DNA of 64,000 nucleotides from NCBI GenBank assembly GCA_019635535.1, contig JAHBZH010000001.1:751001-815000 (forward strand). The letters run 5' to 3'. Shown here piece after piece: positions 7,854 through 16,401 of the stretch. The notes beneath the pieces are model-generated. The model was given only the letters and a program-made list of their open reading frames with translations, ran no database searches and was not told where the DNA came from. The stretch is from Sphingomonas sp. Lineage in GTDB: Bacteria; Pseudomonadota; Alphaproteobacteria; Sphingomonadales; Sphingomonadaceae. The position numbers were made by a program, and so were the translations under genes. The stretch's first letter is position 1. The number at the start of each line of letters is the position of its first letter.

Positions 7854-8669
7854 GGTGCTGTCAGTCTAATGCGAACTTGTCTCCTCAGTCTGCGGCCTGA
7901 AGGCTAGAGGGAAAGCATGAAGCCTATCTCGTTCAAGCGCCACCGGTTTCCGCCCGATACGATCCGCTTGGCGGTGTGGCTCTATTTCCGGTTCACCACG
8001 AGCCTGCGCGATGTCGAGGACATGCTCGCCGAGCGCGGGATCGATGTCACTTACGAGACCGTGCGCTGCTGGGCGAACAAATTTGGCCCCGCCATCGCAG
8101 CAAACATCCGGAGACGGCGTGGGCGACCCGATCGTGTCTGGCATGTCGACGAGATGGCGGTGCGCATCAACGGCACACGGATGTTCATGTGGCGCGCGGT
8201 CGATCGCGAAGGCGAGGTGCTCGATGTCCTCGTGCAGAAACGTCGGAACAAGGCCGCAGCCCTGAAACTGCTGAGAAAGCTGCTGAAGAACCAGGGGTTC
8301 ATGCCGGACGAGATCGTGACCGATGGCCTTGCTTCGTACAAGGCCGCAATGCGCGAGATGGGGTGCAAGGATCGCCATCAGCCGGGTCGATTGCGCGACA
8401 ACAACCGGGCGGAAAACTCGCATCTGCCGGTGCGGCGGAGAGAACGGAAGATGCAGCGGTTCAAGTCCCAGGGCCAGGCTCAACGCTTCGTCTCAACCCA
8501 CAGCGCAATCTACAACGCTTTCAATACCCAGCGTCACCTGATCTCGAGAAACACGATGCGCCAGTTCCGGGCTGCCGCCATGGAGGAATGGAATGCCGCG
8601 TCAGCTGCCGCGAGGTGAGATTTCAAATTCCGCTTCAACTCGCCTGCCAAAAGTTAACCTGACAGTACA
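7854..8669 (+). mobile_element. IS6-family insertion sequence, left copy
   Basis: The element has one transposase gene filling most of its length, as is normal for IS6/IS26-type elements of about 0.8 kb. The left end begins GGTGCTGTCAGTCTAATGCG and is identical over 30 bases to the low-coordinate end of the copy at 33163. The right end at about 8653-8669 (GTTAACCTGACAGTAC) is a weaker inverted match. No 8-bp target duplication is visible, which suggests formation by recombination or adjacent deletion. Confidence 0.75.
7917..8618 (+). CDS. IS6-family transposase (left copy)
   Basis: A 233-residue DDE transposase with the IS6 layout: a short N-terminal helix-turn-helix (RDVEDMLAERGIDVTYETVR), then HVDEMAVRING with the first Asp, VTDGLASY with the second Asp, and NNRAENSH with the Glu. 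The length is typical of IS6/IS240 enzymes and no frameshift is seen, so it may be active. It is related to, but clearly different from, the enzyme at 33226-33942: the opening residues and much of the middle differ. Confidence 0.93.
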   Translation: MKPISFKRHRFPPDTIRLAVWLYFRFTTSLRDVEDMLAERGIDVTYETVRCWANKFGPAIAANIRRRRGRPDRVWHVDEMAVRINGTRMFMWRAVDREGEVLDVLVQKRRNKAAALKLLRKLLKNQGFMPDEIVTDGLASYKAAMREMGCKDRHQPGRLRDNNRAENSHLPVRRRERKMQRFKSQGQAQRFVSTHSAIYNAFNTQRHLISRNTMRQFRAAAMEEWNAASAAAR

Positions 8670-8710
8670 CGTGCGACCCAAGAAGCTCTTGGGGATACCG
8701 TGCGCGGCCG

Positions 8711-9700
8711 TCAGTCCAATCTTACCATCCTGCGCTCCCTTGCGGATGCGTTCGCGGCTTCGCCGATCGCCAGGGCCCTTATCGCATCGTCATAGCCGAT
8801 GAGCGGCCGCGCCCCGGTTTCGATCATGTCGGCGAAATGCCGCATCTCGGCCCGGTAGGCCGCGGCGTAGCGATCGAGAAAGAAGTTCTGGAAGGGGGCA
8901 TGAGACGGTCCGCTTTCGCTCCAGGTTTCGACCGTCGTGGCGCTCACATTGCCGGCGCGGATCAGCCCTCTACTGCAAAAGGCCTCGATCCGCTGGTCGT
9001 AGCCATAGCCGGAGCGGCGGCTGTTGCTGATCACGCATATGCGTCCGGTGGCGGTGCGCAGCAGTATCTTGGCGGTGTCGATGTCGCCGGCAGCGGCGAT
9101 GGCCGGATCGACGAGCGCGGCGCCGGCCGCATAGACCTCGACCGGCTCCTCGCCGAGCAGCCAGCGCGCCATGTCGAAATCGTGGATGGTCATGTCCCGA
9201 AACAGACCGCCCGAGACCTTCACATATTCCACCGGCGGCGGCGCCGGATCGTGGCTGATGATGTGCAGCGTTTCGAGTGTGCCCATCTCGCCCGTGGCGA
9301 GACGGGCCTGGAGGTCGCGGAAACTGGGATCGAACCTGCGGTTGAAGCCCATGAACAACCGGGCTTCCGGCGCACCCAGAATGGCACCGGCGGCGCGGGC
9401 GCGTTCGAGATCGAGATCGATCGGCTTCTCGCAAAACACCGCCTTGCCGGCCTGAAGTGCGGCGATGCTGAAATCGAGATGGGTGTCGGTCGAGCTTGCG
9501 ACCACGATGCCTGCCACTGCTTGATCGACGAGAACTTCGTCCAGGCTGGCGGTCTCGGCGCTGGTCTCCGCGGCGAGCGCGGCTGCGGCTTCGGCGAGGG
9601 GGTCGACGATATAGCGCAGGCTCAGTCCTGGCTCGGCGATGGCGTTGCGGGCATGGATGCGGCCGATCCGGCCCGCGCCGATCACGGCGATGTCGTGCAT
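8711..9700 (-). CDS. iolG: Inositol 2-dehydrogenase-type oxidoreductase (Gfo/Idh/MocA), first paralogue
   Basis: The 329-residue product has an N-terminal NAD-binding fold (IAVIGAGRIGRIHARN) and the EKP motif (FCEKPIDL). GGLFRDMTIHDFDMARWLLG carries the catalytic Asp-His region of inositol dehydrogenases. IolG oxidises myo-inositol to scyllo-inosose, the first step of inositol catabolism. It starts one base after the stop of the upstream paralogue, so both are translated from one transcript leading away from the RpiR regulator. Another cyclitol (scyllo- or chiro-inositol) is a possible substrate for one of the pair. The 3' end lies 41 bases from the IS but appears complete. Confidence 0.85.
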   Translation of the reverse strand: MHDIAVIGAGRIGRIHARNAIAEPGLSLRYIVDPLAEAAAALAAETSAETASLDEVLVDQAVAGIVVASSTDTHLDFSIAALQAGKAVFCEKPIDLDLERARAAGAILGAPEARLFMGFNRRFDPSFRDLQARLATGEMGTLETLHIISHDPAPPPVEYVKVSGGLFRDMTIHDFDMARWLLGEEPVEVYAAGAALVDPAIAAAGDIDTAKILLRTATGRICVISNSRRSGYGYDQRIEAFCSRGLIRAGNVSATTVETWSESGPSHAPFQNFFLDRYAAAYRAEMRHFADMIETGARPLIGYDDAIRALAIGEAANASARERRMVRLD

Positions 9701-9701
9701 G

Positions 9702-10703
9702 TCAGCAACCCTCCGGAGCGATGGCGACGGCGGCCCCGGTGCGGACCGATTCGGCGGCGGCGTCGGCGAGGCGGATCGCGGCGAGGCTTTCGGCGAAACC
9801 GGCCAGGGATGTGGCCTTCCCCGCCATCAGGTCGGCGAAATGATCCAGCTCGGCGCGGTAGCCATCGGCATAGCGATCCGGAAAGCCATAGGGGAAAGCC
9901 GCTTCGGCCGGCCCGCTTTCGCCCCAGCCGACCACGGCGTTGTTGCGCAGATTCTCAATGCGCAGCGCACCTTTCGATCCGAATGCCTCGATCCGCTGGT
10001 CATAGCCGTAACCGGTGCGGCGGCTGTTGCTGATCATGCACAATGCACCGCCGGCGTCGCGCAGGACCAGCTTCGCCGTGTCGTTGTCGCCAAGCTCGGC
10101 GATTGCCGGATCGATCAGGCAGGAGGCGAAGGCGAAGAGCTCGACGATCGGGACCGGCATCAGCCAGGCGGCGAGATCGAAATCATGGATGGTGAAGTCT
10201 TTGAACAGCCCTCCGCTGCGCGGCACGAACTCCAAAGCCGGCGGCGCCGGATCATGATTGACGATGTGCAGCGATTCGAGGCTGCCTATCCGACCGTTCG
10301 CGACTCCGTGCGCGAGCGCCGCGATATGCGGGTCGAAACGCCGGTTGAAGGCGACGAACAAAGGCGGCAAGCCCGGCTTGCGCAGTTCCCCGGCCGCCTC
10401 CTCAAGTTCCCCGGCCGAAAGCGAAAGCGGCTTCTCGCAGAACACCGCCTTGCCCGCGCGCAGGCAATCCAGCGTGTTGGCGAGGTGTGCGTCGGTCGAG
10501 CTGGCGACGATAACGCCGCGCACCTCCGGATCGGCCAGCACCGTATCCAGGCTCGCGACCGTCGCCCCGGTCTCCGCGGCGAGCGGGGTCGCGAGCGAGA
10601 GGTTTGGATCGACGATCCAGGCGAGCTCGATCCGCGAATGCGCGGCCGCGTTGCGGGCATGCAGCCCGCCCATCCGTCCAGCCCCCAACAATGCAACTTT
10701 CAC
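9702..10703 (-). CDS. iolG: Inositol 2-dehydrogenase-type oxidoreductase (Gfo/Idh/MocA), second paralogue
   Basis: A 333-residue paralogue of the gene that follows it, with VALLGAGRMGGLHARN, FCEKPLSL and GGLFKDFTIHDFDLAAWL. I chose the GTG at 10703 because GGGAGGG lies just upstream and the protein then begins directly with the Rossmann strand; an ATG at 10730 would add nine unlikely residues. The two paralogues may split work between cyclitol isomers formed from phytate. Expression is from the divergent promoter region 10704-10831 that holds IolR-type operators. Confidence 0.85.
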   Translation of the reverse strand: MKVALLGAGRMGGLHARNAAAHSRIELAWIVDPNLSLATPLAAETGATVASLDTVLADPEVRGVIVASSTDAHLANTLDCLRAGKAVFCEKPLSLSAGELEEAAGELRKPGLPPLFVAFNRRFDPHIAALAHGVANGRIGSLESLHIVNHDPAPPALEFVPRSGGLFKDFTIHDFDLAAWLMPVPIVELFAFASCLIDPAIAELGDNDTAKLVLRDAGGALCMISNSRRTGYGYDQRIEAFGSKGALRIENLRNNAVVGWGESGPAEAAFPYGFPDRYADGYRAELDHFADLMAGKATSLAGFAESLAAIRLADAAAESVRTGAAVAIAPEGC

Positions 10704-10734
10704 ACCGCCCTCCCGTCGATGCGCCGTCATAGAA

Positions 10735-10750
10735 GGAATTTTCTATTTCC
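10735..10750. promoter_or_regulatory. GGAA-N8-TTCC palindrome in the iolG promoter region
   Basis: GGAATTTTCTATTTCC has GGAA and TTCC arms eight bases apart. It is 31 bases upstream of the GTG start of the second iolG paralogue. It resembles the better site at 10792 but with a longer spacer, so it may be a second-rank site for the RpiR regulator or an AT-rich promoter element. Confidence 0.35.
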
Positions 10751-10791
10751 TGCAAGAATAGAATGTAGCAGGGGGCAATTGGATGTGGCAT

Positions 10792-10805
10792 GGAACGTTC
10801 ATTCC
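10792..10805. promoter_or_regulatory. Probable IolR operator (GGAA-N6-TTCC)
   Basis: GGAACGTTCATTCC fits the GGAA-N6-TTCC palindrome reported, to my knowledge, for the RpiR-type inositol repressor IolR of Sinorhizobium meliloti. It also overlaps a wider inverted pair, TGGAACGT at 10791 and ACGTTCCA ending at 10816. It lies between the divergent iolG genes and the regulator gene, the expected place for repression and autoregulation. Confidence 0.6.
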
Positions 10806-10831
10806 AGGACGTTCCAGTTTGTTAGGGGGAA

Positions 10832-11689
10832 ATGATGCGGCAGGAAACCGAAGCGCCGGCCACGGCGGAGGAGTTTCGCGCGAAGCTGCTCGAACGCTAT
10901 GATGAACTGAGCAAGCGCCTGCAGCAGATTGCCCGCTATGTGCTCGATGAGCCGAATGAGGTCGCGCTCGAGACCCTCGCGGTGATCGCCCAGCGTTGCG
11001 GCGTTCAGCCCTCGGCGATCGTTCGCTTCGCCCAGTCCTTCGGCTTTTCCGGCGCCAGCCAGATGCAGCGGCTGTTCCGCGACGGCTTGCTCTCCAACGA
11101 CGCGGCGCTCGGCTATGGCGAGCGCGTCCGACGGTTCAACGCCGCCGTCGATCGCTCGACGAGCGGACAGGGGCTGCTGCCGGAATTCATCGACGGCAAT
11201 GTGTTGGCGCTGCAGAATCTCGGGCAGACGGTGAGCGAGGAGGAGATGCGTGCGGCGGTGAAGCTGATCGCCGGCGCCGATCTCATCCAGGTGGCGGGCT
11301 TCCGCCGTGCATTTCCCATCGCCGCCTATCTGTCCTACTCGCTGCAGCAACTCGGCAAGCGGGTAATCTTCGTCGACGGCGTCGGCGGCCTTGCCCGGCC
11401 GCAGGTCAATACGATCGGGCCAAAGGACGTGCTGATCGCGGTCAGCTACCAGCCTTATGCACCGGAGGCGGTGGATGCGGTGACTTTGGCCGCATCGCGC
11501 GGCGCCCGCATCCTTTCGATCAGCGACAGCCATGTCAGCCCGATCGCCAAGGCGGCATCGGTGGTGCTGCAGGTGCGCGATTCCGAAACCCGCGGCTTCC
11601 GTTCGCTCGCCGCCTCGATGTGCCTCGCCCAGGCGCTCGTCATCGGCTTTGCCTTCGATGCCGACCAGACCGCGAAGCGCAAGAAGTGA
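10832..11689 (+). CDS. iolR: RpiR/MurR-family transcriptional regulator of inositol genes
   Basis: The 285-residue product has an N-terminal RpiR helix-turn-helix (about residues 20-95, with LETLAVIAQRCGVQPSAIVR then FAQSFGF). A SIS sugar-isomerase domain follows (about 130-265, with DLIQVAGFRRAFPIAAYLSY and LIAVSYQPYAPEAVDAV). SIS domains in this family sense phosphosugars; in S. meliloti IolR the likely signal is a phosphorylated catabolite such as 2-deoxy-5-keto-gluconate-6-phosphate. It is placed between the divergent iolG genes and the iolCDEBA operon and is flanked by matching palindromes on both sides. The symbol is given by family and context. Confidence 0.85.
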   Translation: MMRQETEAPATAEEFRAKLLERYDELSKRLQQIARYVLDEPNEVALETLAVIAQRCGVQPSAIVRFAQSFGFSGASQMQRLFRDGLLSNDAALGYGERVRRFNAAVDRSTSGQGLLPEFIDGNVLALQNLGQTVSEEEMRAAVKLIAGADLIQVAGFRRAFPIAAYLSYSLQQLGKRVIFVDGVGGLARPQVNTIGPKDVLIAVSYQPYAPEAVDAVTLAASRGARILSISDSHVSPIAKAASVVLQVRDSETRGFRSLAASMCLAQALVIGFAFDADQTAKRKK

Positions 11690-11716
11690 AATGCGTGTTG
11701 CAGCAATTCTGATTTT

Positions 11717-11746
11717 GGAATAAGCGTTTCATACGGGCCGAAACGC
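11717..11746. promoter_or_regulatory. Operator region upstream of the iolC operon
   Basis: GGAATAAGCGTTTC at 11717-11730 is one base off GGAA-N6-TTCC. It overlaps an inverted repeat GCGTTTC (11724-11730) / GAAACGC (11740-11746) with a 9-base spacer. The site is 17 bases before the iolC start, so a bound repressor would block transcription or early elongation. A site on each side of the regulator gene fits control of both transcripts by one RpiR protein. Confidence 0.5.
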
Positions 11747-11762
11747 GGCTGCAGAGAGGATC

Positions 11763-13685
11763 ATGGGCGAGTCACCGCAACTGGAATTGCTGACGATCGG
11801 GCGCTCATGCGTCGATCTCTACGGCGAGCAGGCCGGGGGTCGGCTGGAGGATATGGGCTCCTTCGCCAAATATGTCGGCGGCAGCCCGACCAACACGGCG
11901 GTGGGCGCGGCGCGCCTGGGCCTTGGCGCCGGGCTGCTCACCCGGGTCGGCGCCGATCATATGGGGCGCTTCATTCGCGAGCAGCTCCAGCGCGAAGGGG
12001 TGGATGTCAGCGGCGTGATCGACGATCCGGCGCGCCTGACCGCGCTCGTCATTCTCGGCATCCGGGACAAGGACAGTTTCCCGCTGATCTTCTATCGGGA
12101 AAATTGCGCGGACATGGCGCTGGAGCCTGCCGATCTCGCCGCCATCCCCGCTTTGCCCCGCGCCGTGCTGATCAACGGCACCCACCTTTCCCAGCCGAAC
12201 GTGCGCGCGCTCAGCGTCGCCGCCGCCGAACGAGTGCGCGCCAATGGCGGCCGGGTCGTGTTCGACGTGGACTATCGCCCGGTGCTCTGGGGGCTCGAAC
12301 GGCGCGACATGGGCGAGAACCGCTTCGTCGCCGACGATGCGGTGACGGCACGGCTCCAGGAGATCCTGCCGCTTTGCGACCTGATCGTCGGCACCGAAGA
12401 GGAAATCCATATCCTCGGTGGCTCGACCGATACGCTGGCGGCGCTGCGCGAGATCCGGGCGCGGACCGGCGCGCTGATCGTCTGCAAGCGCGGACCGCTG
12501 GGCTGCGTCGCGTTCGACGGCGCGATCCCGGAGGAGATCGGACAAGGCATCCAGGCGCCGGGCTTTCCCGTGGAGGTGTTCAACGTGCTCGGCGCCGGCG
12601 ACGCCTTCATGGCCGGTTTCCTGCGGGGGTGGTTGCGCGGTGCGCCCATCGCCACCTGCTGCACCTATGGTAATGCTTGCGGGGCGATCGTCGTCTCCCG
12701 CCATGGTTGTGCGCCTGCCATGCCGACTTGGCCGGAGCTGGAACATTTCCTGGCAATGCGCGAGCGGCCGTTCCGCCTGCGCGAGGACAAGGCGCTGGAG
12801 CATATTCACTGGGCGACCACCCGCAATCCCGACTATGACGAGCTTACCGTGCTCGCCATCGATCACCGCGCCCAGTTCGAGGATCTCGCCGACGAAGTGG
12901 GGGTCAACGACAGCAGCCGGATCGGCGTCTTCAAGGCACTGGCGCTCGGTGCGGTGGACCGGGTGGCCAAAGGCGATCCGTGCTTCGGCATCCTGCTCGA
13001 CGGCAAATATGGCGCCGATGCGCTCGCGGCGGCGGCCGGCCATCCCTACTGGATCGGGCGGCCGATCGAGGAACCCCGTTCGCGCCCGCTGGCGTTCGAG
13101 GACGTAGAGGACGTGGGCAGCGAGATCGCGACCTGGCCGCTGGCTCATGTCGTCAAATGCCTGGTCTTTTATCATCCCGAAGATTCGGAAGAGCTGCGCG
13201 CGGCGCAGGAAGCGCGGCTGCTGACGTTGTTCGAAGCGTGCCGCAGGACTCGCCACGAATTGCTCGTCGAAGTGATCGCCCCGCACGGCTCGCCGGTCGA
13301 TTGCCTGACCATTGCGACCGTGATCCGGCGTCTCTACGAGATCGGCGTCTATCCCGACTGGTGGAAGCTGGAGCCGGACCAGGACCCCGCCGCCTGGCGC
13401 AACATCGAGGCGGCGATCCTGGAAAATGACCCTTTGTGCCGCGGCGTCGTGTTGCTCGGCCTGTCGGCGCCGATGCCCGATCTCGTGGCCTCGTTCCGGG
13501 CCGCTGCGCCGGTCGGGATCATCAAGGGCTTCGCGGTGGGCCGCACGATCTTCTATGATGTCGCGCGTGACTGGCTTTCCGGCACGATCGACGACGATGG
13601 CGCGATGACCGAAATGGCGGGCCGTCTGACAGCTTTGGCCCATGCCTGGCGGGAGGCAAAAGCAGGGGTGGAGAAAGCGGCGTGA
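11763..13685 (+). CDS. iolC: Fused 5-dehydro-2-deoxygluconokinase / DUF2090 aldolase-like protein
   Basis: The 640-residue product joins two domains. Residues 1-330 form a PfkB-type kinase with GGSPTNTAVGAARLG near residue 39 and the GAGDAF anion-hole and catalytic Asp motif at 277; IolC phosphorylates 2-deoxy-5-keto-D-gluconate. Residues about 350-635 are a DUF2090 domain (LAIDHR near 364), which takes the place of the IolJ aldolase that splits the product into malonate semialdehyde and dihydroxyacetone phosphate. This fusion is known in proteobacteria. It is the first gene of a seven-gene operon, with a 4-base overlap to iolD. Confidence 0.93.
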   Translation: MGESPQLELLTIGRSCVDLYGEQAGGRLEDMGSFAKYVGGSPTNTAVGAARLGLGAGLLTRVGADHMGRFIREQLQREGVDVSGVIDDPARLTALVILGIRDKDSFPLIFYRENCADMALEPADLAAIPALPRAVLINGTHLSQPNVRALSVAAAERVRANGGRVVFDVDYRPVLWGLERRDMGENRFVADDAVTARLQEILPLCDLIVGTEEEIHILGGSTDTLAALREIRARTGALIVCKRGPLGCVAFDGAIPEEIGQGIQAPGFPVEVFNVLGAGDAFMAGFLRGWLRGAPIATCCTYGNACGAIVVSRHGCAPAMPTWPELEHFLAMRERPFRLREDKALEHIHWATTRNPDYDELTVLAIDHRAQFEDLADEVGVNDSSRIGVFKALALGAVDRVAKGDPCFGILLDGKYGADALAAAAGHPYWIGRPIEEPRSRPLAFEDVEDVGSEIATWPLAHVVKCLVFYHPEDSEELRAAQEARLLTLFEACRRTRHELLVEVIAPHGSPVDCLTIATVIRRLYEIGVYPDWWKLEPDQDPAAWRNIEAAILENDPLCRGVVLLGLSAPMPDLVASFRAAAPVGIIKGFAVGRTIFYDVARDWLSGTIDDDGAMTEMAGRLTALAHAWREAKAGVEKAA

Positions 13686-15505
13686 GCACGACCCGCCTGA
13701 CTGCGGCGCAAGCCGCGGTGCGCTACTTGGCCAGCCAATATGTTGCGACGCCGGCCGGCGAGCTTCCTTATTTCGCTGGAATCTGGGCGATCTTCGGCCA
13801 CGGCAACGTCGCGGGCCTCGGCGAGGCGCTGGCCGCCGCCGGTGACGCGCTGCCCACCTACCGTGCGCATAACGAGCAGGGCATGGCCCACGCCGCCATC
13901 GCCTTCGCCAAGCAGCTCAGACGGCGTCGTGCGATGATCTGCACCACATCGATCGGCCCCGGCGCGACCAACATGGTGACCGCCGCTGCGCTTGCCCATG
14001 TCAACCGGCTGCCGGTGCTGTTCCTGCCGGGCGACGTCTATGCCAGCCGCCGCCCGGATCCGGTGCTCCAGCAGATCGAGGATTTCGGCGACGGCACGGT
14101 GTCCGCCAATGATTGCTTCCGTCCCGTCTCGCGCTATTTCGACCGGATCGTGCGAGCGGAGCAGCTGCTCGACGCATTGCCCAAGGCGATGGCGACCCTG
14201 CTCGATCCCGCCGATTGTGGGCCGGTGACTTTGGCTTTCTGCCAGGATGTGCAGGCGGAGGCGTTCGATTATCCCGCGCGGTTCTTCGAAAAAAAAGTGT
14301 GGCGCATACGTGCGCCCGTTCCCGATCCGGCGGAACTCGACCGGCTGGAGGACTTGCTGCGCGCAGCCGAGGCACCGTTGATCGTCGCGGGCGGCGGCGT
14401 CGCTTATGCCGGCGCCGAGGCACTGTTGGAAGACTTCGCCACGCGCACCGGCATTCCGGTCGCCGAGACGCAGGCGGGTAAGGGCGCGCTCGCCTGGGAT
14501 CACCCGCAGGCATTGGGCGCGATCGGCGTCACCGGGACGTCGGCGGCGAATGCGGCGGCGGTGGAAGCGGATTTGATCGTCGGCATCGGCACCCGGATGC
14601 AAGATTTCACCACGGGATCGCGGGCTTTGTTCGCTCGGCCGAACCGCCGGCTCGTCCAGGTCAATGTCGCCGCTTTCGATGCCCACAAGCATGGAGCGGA
14701 ACCGGTGGTCGGCGATGCGGGGGCGGTGCTGACGGCACTGGGCGCTCGGCTGGCGGGATGGCGCGCGCCGACGCGGCAATTTGGGATCGCCGCCTGGAAT
14801 GCCGCATGGGAGGCGGCGACCGCCGCCACCGATGCGGCCCGCCCCTCCGATGCCCAGGTGCTCGGCGCGCTGTGGCGCAAGGCGCATGACGATGCGGTCG
14901 TGGTCTGCGCGGCGGGCGGCTTGCCCGGCGAATTGCACAAATTGTGGCGGGCGAGGAAGCCCGGCGTCTACCATGTCGAATATGGCTATTCCTGCATGGG
15001 CTATGAGATAGCTGGCGGGCTTGGTGTGAAGCTCGCCGCGCCGCAGCGCGATGTTTACGTGATGGTCGGCGACGGCTCCTATCTGATGATGAATTCGGAA
15101 CTGGCGACGTCGGTGATGATGGGCGCCAAGCTGGTCGTGCTGCTGCTCGACAATCGCGGCTTCGGGTGCATCAACCGGCTGCAACAGGGCACGGGCGGCG
15201 CGCCGTTCAACAATCTTCTTGCCGATGCGAGGCACGAAACCCTGCCCGACATCGATTTCGCCGCCCATGCCGCAAGCCTTGGCGCCGCATCGGAACAGGT
15301 GGCGTCGATCGCCGAACTCGAGCAGGCGCTGGACCGGGCGGCAGCGAGCGAGCGGTCTTATGTGATCGTCATCGAGACCGACCCCGCGATCAGCACCGCG
15401 GCCGGCGGTGCCTGGTGGGATGTGGCGGTGCCGGAAGTGTCGGACCGCGCCGAGGTGCGCGCCGCGCGGGCGGCCTATGAACGACAGATCGGAAAGAGCC
15501 GGTGA
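13682..15505 (+). CDS. iolD: 3D-(3,5/4)-trihydroxycyclohexane-1,2-dione hydrolase
   Basis: The 607-residue product is a thiamine-diphosphate enzyme. The N-terminal part has the cofactor-activating Glu in RAHNEQGMAHAAIAFAK, and the C-terminal part has the ThDP/Mg motif GDGSYLMMN running to DNRGFGC. IolD opens the six-membered ring to 5-deoxy-glucuronate. The GTG start overlaps the iolC stop (GTGA) and gives VSTTRLTAAQAAVRYL, the usual N-terminus. The stop overlaps the iolE start in the same way. Confidence 0.95.
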   Translation: MSTTRLTAAQAAVRYLASQYVATPAGELPYFAGIWAIFGHGNVAGLGEALAAAGDALPTYRAHNEQGMAHAAIAFAKQLRRRRAMICTTSIGPGATNMVTAAALAHVNRLPVLFLPGDVYASRRPDPVLQQIEDFGDGTVSANDCFRPVSRYFDRIVRAEQLLDALPKAMATLLDPADCGPVTLAFCQDVQAEAFDYPARFFEKKVWRIRAPVPDPAELDRLEDLLRAAEAPLIVAGGGVAYAGAEALLEDFATRTGIPVAETQAGKGALAWDHPQALGAIGVTGTSAANAAAVEADLIVGIGTRMQDFTTGSRALFARPNRRLVQVNVAAFDAHKHGAEPVVGDAGAVLTALGARLAGWRAPTRQFGIAAWNAAWEAATAATDAARPSDAQVLGALWRKAHDDAVVVCAAGGLPGELHKLWRARKPGVYHVEYGYSCMGYEIAGGLGVKLAAPQRDVYVMVGDGSYLMMNSELATSVMMGAKLVVLLLDNRGFGCINRLQQGTGGAPFNNLLADARHETLPDIDFAAHAASLGAASEQVASIAELEQALDRAAASERSYVIVIETDPAISTAAGGAWWDVAVPEVSDRAEVRAARAAYERQIGKSR

Positions 15506-16401
15506 GTATCAGATTCGGGGTCAGCCCCATTGCCTGGATCAACGACGACATGCCGGAGCTCGGCGGCGACACGCCGCTGGAGACGGTGCTGGCAGACGCG
15601 CGCGATCTCGGTTTTTCCGGCATCGAGCTGGGCGGCAAATTCCCCCGCGATCCGGTGGCGCTCCGCGCCCTGCTCGGCCGCTACGATCTGGCGCTGGTTG
15701 GCGGCTGGTACAGCGCCAGCTTGCTCACCCGTTCGGCCGAGGCGGAGATCGAGGCGCTGCAGCCGCATCTCTCCCTGCTCAAGGCGATGGGGAGCAGCGT
15801 GTTCATCCAGGCCGAGACCAGCAACGCGATCCACGGCGCCAAAGGCACGGCGTTGGCCACCACCCCCCGCCTCGCCGCGAGCGACTGGTGCGTGTTCGGC
15901 CAGCGGCTGAACAATGTGGCCGACTATATCGCCGCGCAGGGCCTGCGCTTCGCCTATCATCATCATCTCGGCACGGTGGTCGAGCGGCCCGAGGATCTCG
16001 ACGCCTTCCTCGCCAATACCGGCGAGAGCGTCGGCCTCACCGTCGACACCGGTCATGCCGCGCTGGGTGGCATCGATCCGGTCGCGCTGATCCGGCGCGT
16101 GCCTTGTCGGGTGGCGCATGTGCACTGCAAGGATGTGCGCGGCCCGGTGTTTGGCGCCCTCAATGACCGGCGCGGCAGCTTCCTCGAAGGCGTGCTGGAC
16201 GGCATGTTCACCGTCCCCGGCGACGGCGACCTCGATTATGCCGCAGTGATGCAGGCGCTGCGCGATATCGGCTATTCGGGCTGGGTCGTGGTCGAAGCGG
16301 AGCAGGACCCCGCCGTGGCCGATCCGCGTGCCTTCGGCGAGATCGGGATCAGAACCCTGCGCACCGAGGCCGAAGCGGCCGGGCTGGAGATCGCGGCATG
16401 A
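15502..16401 (+). CDS. iolE: Myo-inosose-2 dehydratase
   Basis: The 299-residue product is a TIM-barrel enzyme of the xylose isomerase-like family. It has the family opening RFGVSPIAWINDDMPELGGD, then AYHHHLGTVVE, VDTGHAALGG and AHVHCKDVR, which supply the metal-binding residues. IolE removes water from 2-keto-myo-inositol to give the diketone used by IolD. The start is a GTG inside the iolD stop. Confidence 0.95.
   Translation: MSIRFGVSPIAWINDDMPELGGDTPLETVLADARDLGFSGIELGGKFPRDPVALRALLGRYDLALVGGWYSASLLTRSAEAEIEALQPHLSLLKAMGSSVFIQAETSNAIHGAKGTALATTPRLAASDWCVFGQRLNNVADYIAAQGLRFAYHHHLGTVVERPEDLDAFLANTGESVGLTVDTGHAALGGIDPVALIRRVPCRVAHVHCKDVRGPVFGALNDRRGSFLEGVLDGMFTVPGDGDLDYAAVMQALRDIGYSGWVVVEAEQDPAVADPRAFGEIGIRTLRTEAEAAGLEIAA

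Noticed and set aside
8707..8722. GTCAGTCCAAT at the end of the first iolG, considered as an IS end truncating the gene
   Set aside because: The encoded C-terminus (ending RRMVRLD) looks complete for this family, and the match to the IS end is short.
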